Assembly: GCA_024516155.1 (NCBI GenBank)
Contig: JAJJXM010000068.1
Coordinates: forward strand, 186,001 to 250,000
Origin: Pyronema omphalodes
Lineage: Eukaryota; Ascomycota; Pezizomycetes; Pezizales; Pyronemataceae
DNA length: 64,000 nucleotides
Reading direction: 5' to 3'
The stretch's first letter is position 1; each line of letters starts with the position of its first letter. The notes below the pieces were generated by a model. It was given only the letters and a program-made list of their open reading frames with translations, was not told the DNA's origin and searched no databases. The translations under genes and the position numbers were made by a program. Of the stretch, positions 55,743-64,000 are shown piece by piece.

Positions 55743-57554
55743 TTTGATTATTTGTTGTTGATCAATCCTATTATCGACGCTGGGATTGTTTGCTCAACTT
55801 GCATGCATGAGAGTCTTCAACGTGTGCAACACAATATAGCAACCAATTGTTTTGCTGGTTTGCGCGCTGTCCTGAGTGTTGCTGTTGCCAGCCCCACTCA
55901 ACTCGATCACCGCTTCAACTGGACAGCACCGTCTGCGTGTCGCTATTACTTTAGTGTTGGCCGGTGGAGATGTCGCTTGCTGGCCAGTGGAGATGTCTCT
56001 TCGCTTCGCTACTCTGGCAATGGGGCGTGGGTTGTCTGCGGTTGAGTTTCCGATCGACGATCGCAGCTTCTTCTTTTGCTCGCTTGTCGCAGAAGGGGTG
56101 CTGGAAGGGTTGGTGAAGGGGTGGTGATGGTGGGGGGGAGTGTTGTCTCGATGTCGCCGATGAATTGCTGAATGCCTTGACTGTAATTCTTTTTCGGTGA
56201 AGTCTGTTGCGGCGGTTGCTGAATCTCTCGTCTTTTCTCCGTCGCGCGTCGGCTTCACTCGTCGAGTCGACAAGCAAACACGAGATTGCCAGCTTCGAAG
56301 GGAAAGGCGTCCTCGCAACTGCCAAGCCGCCCGCTGTCCCGCACTATTTATAGGCGTTGCTAGATATTTTCGATATAAACGACATTTTGGGTTACTTGGT
56401 ATTATTTATTTATTTATTTACTTGTTTATTATATTCATTTATTTCTTTGATTCATTTATCCATGTATTACTCGATATTGGATTTGTGCCAAAAAAGTGTA
56501 AATACTGAATGTTGGTAGTTGCAGTGGTGGAAGGGGCAGAGTGAATAGAACAATCATAGCAAAACTACGGTGAATAGTTGCTTGAACCATCAAATACACG
56601 GTGCTCCAATACAGTTGATGACGTTCAATTCTCCAACTTTGTCCAAACACATCTTCGTCTGTGCATGTATTTAAATGCATCATCAGGCCAATTATCAACA
56701 GACTGACTGCGTGTCTGTCGTGTTTTGGTCGCGTGTGTGTCGTGGTAGCATCACTTCTGACGTGGGTGACCAGCAGCCCAGCAGCCCAACAGCCCAGCGA
56801 GGCAGCGAGGTGCGAGCGACAGACACCAACGAACCCAACCCACGGCCATCCATCTATCCAACCACCAGTCCGAGCGTGCTGGCTGGCTGCATCAAACGTC
56901 AACTTATGGTGCGCAATTTGGTTGCATTTTCTCACTCGTGGCTCGCCTTAGTTGGAGCGTGGTATGTACATATAACTTCAAAAACTGAAACCAAATCATA
57001 CTCTGTCACTCGTAGATTACCTGATCTTACACGTGACACATCATCATCACCATCAGCAGCTTCCGAACGATAGACGGCAGAAGGAGAAGAGAGGACACAG
57101 AGCTCCAATAGCTCCCACAGTTGAGACTGCTTCACATTAGTCAGAAATAGCTCCCACTTTAAGTTAACATACTGTTAAACTAAACACTGCTTAAGTAAGC
57201 ACGGACAGCTGTCACATTCAGTTAGCGTCCCGTACATAGCTCTATTTGCTCGGTACACAGCTTTGCTTGCCCATTGCATTCGCGTCAGCAGCCAACAGCG
57301 AAAGAGAGGGGAATCGTCTGACAGATAACGAACGACAACGACAATTAGACAACGCCCCCCCCACCCCAGGGAACCCCTCAGAGAGCCCCACAACACCAGG
57401 ATCGCCCCGAGTAAAGACATCGCCAGACTGCGAAAGACTTCGTCAGATTCAGGTCATCGAGCTACATAATCATCGCGTGTCGACTGCCAAAAACACAAGC
57501 TGCAGGTACCCATATCCAGTCGCAAACTCATCAGCCATCGGGCTACAGCCAACA
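55743..57554. promoter_or_regulatory. shared head-to-head intergenic region
   Basis: 1.8 kb between the divergently oriented coiled-coil gene (minus) and Rab GAP gene (plus). It holds both promoters and 5' leaders. It contains TATTTATT repeats (about 56402-56440) and a C/A-rich leader before 57555. The frame open from 57246 begins at TTG and contains no ATG before 57555. Confidence 0.6.
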
Positions 57555-60500
57555 ATGTTCTCCTCTCTCATCCAGAGAGCTACCTCATTGATCACTGAGA
57601 GCCCGAATCAGTCACAAGCAGCCAACAACCGTCCCGACAAGACTATACTCTTTCGTCATCATTTCCGTCTTCCAGATTCCCAGACCCCATTGCAAGAGAT
57701 CATCTGCGAGCTCACCCTTCCTGGAGGTGATCACTACTCGGGAAAGCTGTACCTTGCCGACGCCTTTTTATGTTTCTCACTATCACCTCCGTCCGCGTCA
57801 TCCCCTGCCCCAGCTACAGCGGGTGTCGGGTTTACTCTACCATTATGTGCCATTCGCCGTGTTGAGCGACTACATTCGAGAAGTTATATGTTTGCACTTG
57901 CTATTACCACATGGCATGGAACTGGAGCTGCCGGAGTAGTCGGAAGGGAGGAGAGACTGACCTTGCAGTTTGTTGGCATGCGAAGCTCATGTGAAGCATT
58001 TTGTGACCGGTTGAAGCGCTGTCTGCGAACTCAGATGTCGGAAGTAAAGAATCTGAAGCTTCTCGTCGATAGCTGTTACAGCGAGTATCTACTTAGTTCA
58101 CAGGAAACGAAGCCGTCTCTTGACAAGGATGGTACGCGCCGGGAGAGAGAGCCGCCGGACGCCGGTTTAGGAATGACATTCAAGTACCCTGGTGACGCGC
58201 GAAAGTTGAGAGATAGAAGCAAGATGAGATTGTGGGCGGAGTATTTGAAAGGTGTGCATCAGTATCTGAATTTCGTCGTGCCTGGCGCTGACGTGGATTG
58301 TAGAAAATGGTAGAAACGTAACCTTAGTGCGACAACCAACTTTCCACAAGCTAATTCGTGTTGGGCTGCCAAACGTATGTTATTCCACGATTGATGTCTG
58401 TAGTAAATGTTGTAAGAAATGCTAATATTCCCAGCGTCTTCGTGGTGAAATCTGGGAACTTACATCCGGATCGCTATATCTTCGCTTATTCAACCCAACT
58501 CTCTACAAAGACACCATTCAAGAATTCGAGGGACGACATTCTCTATCAATAGATGAGATTGAAAAGGATCTAAATCGATCATTACCAGAATACCGCGGTT
58601 TCCAAAGCGAGGAAGGAATTGGCCGTCTCAGAAGAGTTCTCGGTGCATATTCCTGGGTAAATGAGGAAGTCGGATATTGTCAAGCTATGAACATTGTCAC
58701 AGCTGCTTTATTGATGTGCGTATCTCCTTTTCGAGTGATGGTTCGTGTTAAAATCGTAACTAACGTATCACAGCTACATGTCGGAAGAGCAAGCATTCTT
58801 CGCCTTATCGACCCTGTGTGACCGCCTTGTCCCAGGATATTATTCGAATACCATGTACGGAACCCTGTTGGACCAGCGTGTATTCGAATCTTTGGTCGAA
58901 AAGACAATGCCAATTCTCTGGGAGCACTTGGTAAAGGCAGATGTCCAACTCTCCGTCGTCTCCCTCCCCTGGTTTTTGTCTCTCTACATCAACTCGATGC
59001 CCTTAGTCTTTGCCTTCCGTGTCCTCGACGTTTTCTTCCTCGAGGGTCCTAAGGTTTTATTCCAAATTGGACTTGCCATCCTCCGTATCAACGGCGAGGA
59101 ACTTCTTGATGCCACCGACGACGGTGCTTTCATCTCAATCCTAAAATCATACTTCTCTCGCCTGGACGAGAGTGCTCACCCTCGCTCGGATAACGAGAAG
59201 CTCCGAGCAGTTACTCGCTTCCAGGAATTAATGGTAGTCGCCTTCAAAGAGTTTTCAGGCATTACCGCAGCCACCATCTCCGAGCAGCGAGCGAAGCTTA
59301 AAGAAGGCGTAATGTCCTCCATCGAGTCATTCGCCAAACGCACACAGCTGCGTAACCTTGGCCCCGAGTCGAAACGGTTAAAACCAGAGGAACTTTCCGC
59401 CGTCTACGACCGCTACCACTCGGCCATTTACGAGCGACAATCCCGCCTCCAAAAACTAGCTGAAGAACTTGACCGCGTAGCAAGAAAACGTGGTGCCTCC
59501 TCTGCCGCCAGTATCAAATCCACCGCCACTGGTCCTTTAGGTTCTTCAGTTCCAAGCCCAGTCACAACCATGGACTACGAGACCTTTAAAGAGTTCCTAG
59601 CCTCAATCACAACCTGGGCAATCGCTGATCCACCCCCCCCTCCTCCAACCCCGGAGTTACTGCCCCCGAAAAAAGAAAAGAAATTCTCCCCATCACCAGA
59701 GCCTGCTGAACACGAATTCCTGCAACGACTTTTCCGGCGCTGGGACGTCGGCATGACCTCCACCCTATCCCTTGGCGACATCGTAGCCGGCCTCGCAGAC
59801 GTCGTAGGAAAACGAAAAGACCTAATGAGCATAATCGCCTACTGGTTCGAGCTCTACGACGACGACGGCGACGGAAAAGTCGACCGCGAAGGCATCCTTC
59901 GTATTTCCGAAGCATTACTATTCGTAACGCGTCGCTCAGAAGAAGAAAAAGTCCTCAGCGCAGTCAGCGGGTTTATTAGAAGATGTTTCGAATATGCAGA
60001 TCCGGATAGACATAGAGAAAGAGATAGGGATGATGAACTTATTCCCACTTCTCCAGTCGAACGTGCAAATGCTGCCTTGAACCCACAGAGACCACTGTAT
60101 ATCACACTGCCGACTTTTAGAATGGTCATCCTCGCGGATGAAACCTTGGAAAGCTTCTTTGAAACGGGATTTAGTGATTCCTTTAGATTGCTGCCCAGTG
60201 AGAATTCGCCGGTTCCTCCAACGGCTGCGGCTTACCTCCCGTCGGCTAAGGGGATTAGAGGCGTCTTGGATGGCCTGGTGGATGAAGCTACGAAGATGGC
60301 CGCGGAGGTCAGGAAGAGAATTGATCTTGAGCAGGAGGATGAGGGCGAGGAGGGTGAGGAGAAGGATGGTGATTTATTGAAAGGTGCGGATGCGGAGGCG
60401 GGGGTACAGGTTGTGGAAGCTAGTAGGCCGCAGCAGCTACAGGGGAAGGGAAGGAGTGATAGTTGTCCCGAGCAGAAGAGGAGTGTGTCACATTCTGGAG

Positions 60501-60586
60501 CACCAGGGGGGTCGAGTAGTGGTGGTGGGGTCGTGGAGTTTGAGGGTGAGGAGGCGAATGGAAAAGAACCGAAGGAGGAGAAGTAG
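57555..60586 (+). CDS. GRAM-TBC-EF-hand Rab GTPase-activating protein (Gyp2/Mdr1 type)
   Basis: 953 aa from four exons: 57555-58251, 58304-58374, 58435-58715, 58774-60586. Introns of 52, 60 and 58 nt have clear GT-AG ends and branch sites. It accelerates GTP hydrolysis by Rab GTPases in membrane traffic. Residues about 25-130 form a GRAM-like module ([20 protein letters not shown], then [12 protein letters not shown]). The TBC domain starts at about 253 ([13 protein letters not shown]). The catalytic arginine motif IEKDLNR gives Arg304 with Asp301, and VGYCQAMN supplies the glutamine finger Gln339. The conserved block from [16 protein letters not shown] to INGEELLD follows. A C-terminal EF-hand pair contains a calcium-type loop at about 712-723 ([12 protein letters not shown]); the tail is acidic and disordered. 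Length matches yeast Mdr1 (about 950 aa). Start: first in-frame ATG, giving [10 protein letters not shown], as in relatives. Confidence 0.93.
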
Positions 60587-63500
60587 GCGAATAACAATGG
60601 GCCCGAATAGGCGAATGGCGATGAGCCGGAATAGGTGAATTGTAATGGCCAGAACAGGGGAAGTAGGCAAAGCAGACGTAGCCCGGAAAAGAACGCATTT
60701 AGGACTTTGGACATTATTTGTAATAGATAGCAAGCAAGTAAGCTTATGATGGTATTTTGAATTGTCATTATCGCAATTGTGAATAGGCTATTTTGGACTT
60801 GGTGAAAGACAGAAAGAAGGAAAGAAAGAAAGACTTGTTGAAACGGATTAGAAATTGGTTTACCTTACTTACCTTATTTACTTAGTCTTTGTCATGGTAT
60901 GGGAATAAATTAGGATAGAAATACTGTGGTTGTTTATTGATGGGCAAACTTTTCGGTGATGTGATACAAGGAGGCTATGAGGACTGCTGGGGAGAATATT
61001 ATCGTAAATTCTGTGAAGATTGGTTACAGGTTATAGATTACAGGTTATAGATTACACATGACACATTACAGATCACACTCAACAGATAACAAATTCAATT
61101 TTACAACAGTGACGTCATGTAAACTAGATGGATTGAAAATATATTTATACATTTATATATTTCTTCAAAATATAACAAAGAAAACTATATATAAATAACT
61201 AAAACAATATACCTCCAAGCCAAATGAGATTGTATTCATCAGGCGTTGGTAGTTGGTGTCTATGTATATCATATCATATCTACTCGCTGTCATCTGTCAT
61301 CTGGCGTTTACGGAATATGGAATATGGAATATGGAATATGGAAGTGTGGTTATGATTTGTACTAGATAATATGCTTTGATAAGCACACCCCCCCTTCCCC
61401 CCTATGGCTTAATTTCCTGCCATGATGATGTTTTCGGATACTTTGCGCTGTATAAATGGAGTAGTTGGTCAACAAACAAAGGATATCGTGACCTGTAACC
61501 CGTAACTATAAATATAACTATAACTGCTGGCTCATGAAGCTTCAAGCTGTGGATAAATATCAAGCCCTATAATGCCCCATAATGCCCCACAAAGCGCCAT
61601 CGAACTGCCATTGAACTGCCATCGAACCTGATTAAACTCTATTGAACCCCATTAAACTCCATCGAAGAATAAACCATCAAACCATCAAACCACAACTCCA
61701 GACAACCAGCAAGTTCCTGAACATCTTGCTACTCCATCATCTCACGATCCGCTAGAAGTGTTCAAAGAAAAAAAACAAAAAAAAAAAAAAACATATCAAC
61801 ATCATACCAATCCTTTTTGCAAGCATACTTTATCTGAGTATTTTTCCACTGGCTGGCCGTTGGCATTATTCTTAGATTTAGATGAATTCCGGTCAGATTT
61901 CATGGTTCATCCCCTGGTTGACGGGATTTTTTTCTATCCCGCTGCAAATTGATTCCGTGTTACAGGGACCCTGCTTGACGTTCATACAGATTCTAGCCTA
62001 CACTGCATTGCACTGCGCTGCTTCATAACCACTGCCACTGCCGCTGTGCTGATCCAAGGCTGTATGTAGCTGTTATAGCTGTATCACCCGTTACCTCCCT
62101 CCCCATTACCTCCCTCCCCATTACCTCCCTCCCCATTACCTCCCTCCCCATACCTCGCTCCCCATACCTCCTCCTCCTCCATCCCTCCCGCACTCCAACC
62201 CCCTATTCAAAATCATTATGTGTATCATTCAACCGTAGCTACATATAGCGTATAAAATCCAGATCCGCATCGCAGCAGGAAACAGGATGATTACGAATAA
62301 CTTCATATCAGTAGCTATGATCCAGGTGACTGATATTTACAGACACTATATGATATCTTTCTCGATGTCTTGGCTGGGGGTTAGAAGTTGAGATTGTAGA
62401 TGTGTTAACATTATTAACATTATTTTGGATTTTCTGATGTTTTGCTGGTAAATTCCAACAATCGAGAAACTGGTGATGGATATGCGTGATGTAGGATATT
62501 GAAAAGTGGTTTCTGAATGCTCCGTTGATCTTCTGGTAGTTGTTGTTATCACCAGGGTATTTGTATTCTTGTCTCTTATTTATGCTCGACATGGTCTCGG
62601 TATATTCTGCTATTCTGCTATTTTGTCTCAAACTGGAGGGAAGGTTGTTACCTCGTACATAAGATTTACGTAGGTGATGAATCTGGGAGGAGATTATGAT
62701 TAGAGGAGCAGTAGCTGATGCTGTTACAAGAGTTACTAGTCAATTCACATACTATCACTCACTGGCAGTGATACTGACAGATACAGGCGAAAAAGAAAAA
62801 AAAATTGAATTTAAAGGAAATAAAGGCAAGGGCACGAGAGTCTATACTCAAGGTCTCACTAGGTTCTACTCCTGTAGCTCTCGAAAAATGGTTGCCGTGG
62901 AACCCGGGAGCGACAGCGTGAGATGATATGACTGAGTCTGCTGGGTAATACAAATGAGCTGACACCGAATAACGACAACACTTAGCGCAGAAGGAATAAG
63001 GTAGAAGATGTTTTTGTCATCTAGAAATTTTAGAAACTTAGAAGGACCTGTCAGGAAACTCTAATATACCTTGACCGCTGCTAATCTCCTGGAGAAGACA
63101 GTGTGCACCAAATCATAGGTAACTGAGCTTTGAGCTGTCTAGGAATGATAGAGCATATCCCAAACTCAAGAAAGAGTATAAGCCGTGGAATGATTTTCCT
63201 GTCTACTTTAAAGAACCGAAGACTGTAGTGAATAAAAGCTCCGAGCAGTTTTCCGGCCGGGATTCAGCCCGAACGTAACCCCTCATCTGGAGCGCATATC
63301 CCACATTGACTATCCAGCGTGAAGTCATTTGGCTGGGTGCAGGCTTCAGCATGCAGTATTAATCGTGTGGATGTATGGAAGTTATGCTTTGTGGGTATAT
63401 TAAGCTTGTGCCTAGTGATGTTGCTTCTTGTCGATTGTTGTGGATTACGGGATTTACTTCGGATCTAGTGATACCTCATGATGCACCACCGGCAATTCAA

Positions 63501-64000
63501 GAACGTTCGTTAATCGCGAGTATGTCTCTATTGGTCATGATTATTTTGCGTATATTTTTTCGAACTCTCCCATGGGATCCCGAAGTCTTGGCAAGTTTGT
63601 TGCGCTGGTCTCGTGTCATTTCGCACGGGGTTTTCGTTGGTTTTTGGATGATCGTGCGTCGGTTGCGTCAGACAGTATTGGCTCCTTCAAGTTTCCTCCC
63701 ATGCTCATACTGCTATATCTGTTGTCATGGTCCTTTACCTTTGTCGTTTTCAGTGATGTATCTGTACATCTTCAGGCAAGATGACGTTCGATTGATTGTA
63801 CGGCCTTGAGTCGTAATTGTGAGCCGGCAAAGGAGAAATGGCGCCGGGCATAGGTTGTTAACTTCATAAGGCGAAGGTATAGTGGTTTAAAGTGGTGAAT
63901 TGGAAAAGGTGGAGAAAAACGATTCCGCGTAAGGCCTTTATTAATGATAAGAGAGAGGAGTATGGGGATGACAAATGTTTAGCAGTTTGCTCAACTGAGT
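60587..64000. other. 3' flank and intergenic DNA, no supported gene
   Basis: AT-rich, with a GAAAGAAG patch (about 60807-60835), a repeated TTACAGGTTATAGA word (61021-61056), a GGAATAT 7-nt repeat (61312-61342) and a 16-nt TTACCTCCCTCCCCAT array (62091-62170). One ATG frame of 144 codons (63375-63809) is discussed under rejected items. Confidence 0.55.
62091..62170. repeat. 16-bp minisatellite (TTACCTCCCTCCCCAT)
   Basis: About four near-perfect copies followed by two shortened ones (ATACCTC...). Confidence 0.9.

Noticed and set aside
57246..57554. N-terminal extension of the Rab GAP
   Set aside because: Begins at TTG with no ATG; the conserved family start corresponds to 57555.
63375..63809. 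144-codon ATG frame with hydrophobic stretches
   Set aside because: No recognisable domain, overlapping alternative frame, and surrounding DNA looks non-coding; could be reconsidered if transcribed.

Overview
The window is nuclear DNA of a filamentous ascomycete (Pezizomycotina). The evidence is short GT-AG introns of about 45-150 nt with CTAAC/CTGAC-type branch sites, a Zn2Cys6 transcription factor of the fungal-specific class, a fungal Gyp2/Mdr1-type Rab GAP, proteins rich in poly-Gln and poly-Pro, and C/T-rich leaders in front of the plus-strand genes. I cannot fix the order. The very low gene density (five convincing protein genes in 64 kb) would suit an expanded genome of an early-diverging lineage such as Pezizomycetes, but that is only an inference.

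Layout: 1.0-4.1 kb holds a seven-exon Gal4-type zinc-cluster regulator whose DNA-binding domain I reassembled from two consecutive 15-nt micro-exons and their neighbours. From 4.1 to 9.6 kb there is no clear gene, but there is a cluster of palindromic ACTCTAGAGT-type sites. A single-exon disordered protein with a conserved C-terminal module lies at 9.6-11.8 kb. A tRNA cluster follows at 13.0-14.5 kb: two identical tRNA-Cys(GCA) genes in inverted orientation and one tRNA-Thr(AGU), with a 97-bp foldback MITE between the two Cys genes. From 14.5 to 35.9 kb is a gene desert that becomes increasingly low-complexity and pyrimidine-rich towards the next gene. A Gln-rich protein with two copies of a fungal domain (three exons) occupies 35.9-39.3 kb. 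From 39.3 to 51.9 kb is a second desert, opening with a dense field of different minisatellites and containing a decayed tRNA-Glu-like relic. From 51.9 to 60.6 kb a head-to-head pair is separated by 1.8 kb. On the minus strand is a large EF-hand-like/coiled-coil/C-terminal membrane-anchor protein; on the plus strand is a GRAM-TBC-EF-hand Rab GAP. The last 3.4 kb has no recognisable gene.

The genes do not form a pathway or metabolic cluster; they look like ordinary dispersed housekeeping and regulatory genes. The most interesting items are the KASH5-like architecture of the coiled-coil membrane protein, the micro-exon-split zinc cluster, the foldback MITE inside the inverted tRNA-Cys pair, and the tRNA-Glu relic whose differences from a standard tRNA-Glu are mostly C:G to T:A. 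No bacterial-style mobile element, CRISPR array, virus or biosynthetic cluster was seen.

Gene models were spliced by hand from the sequence. Every CDS below keeps one open frame and sums to a multiple of three, but none has transcript support here.
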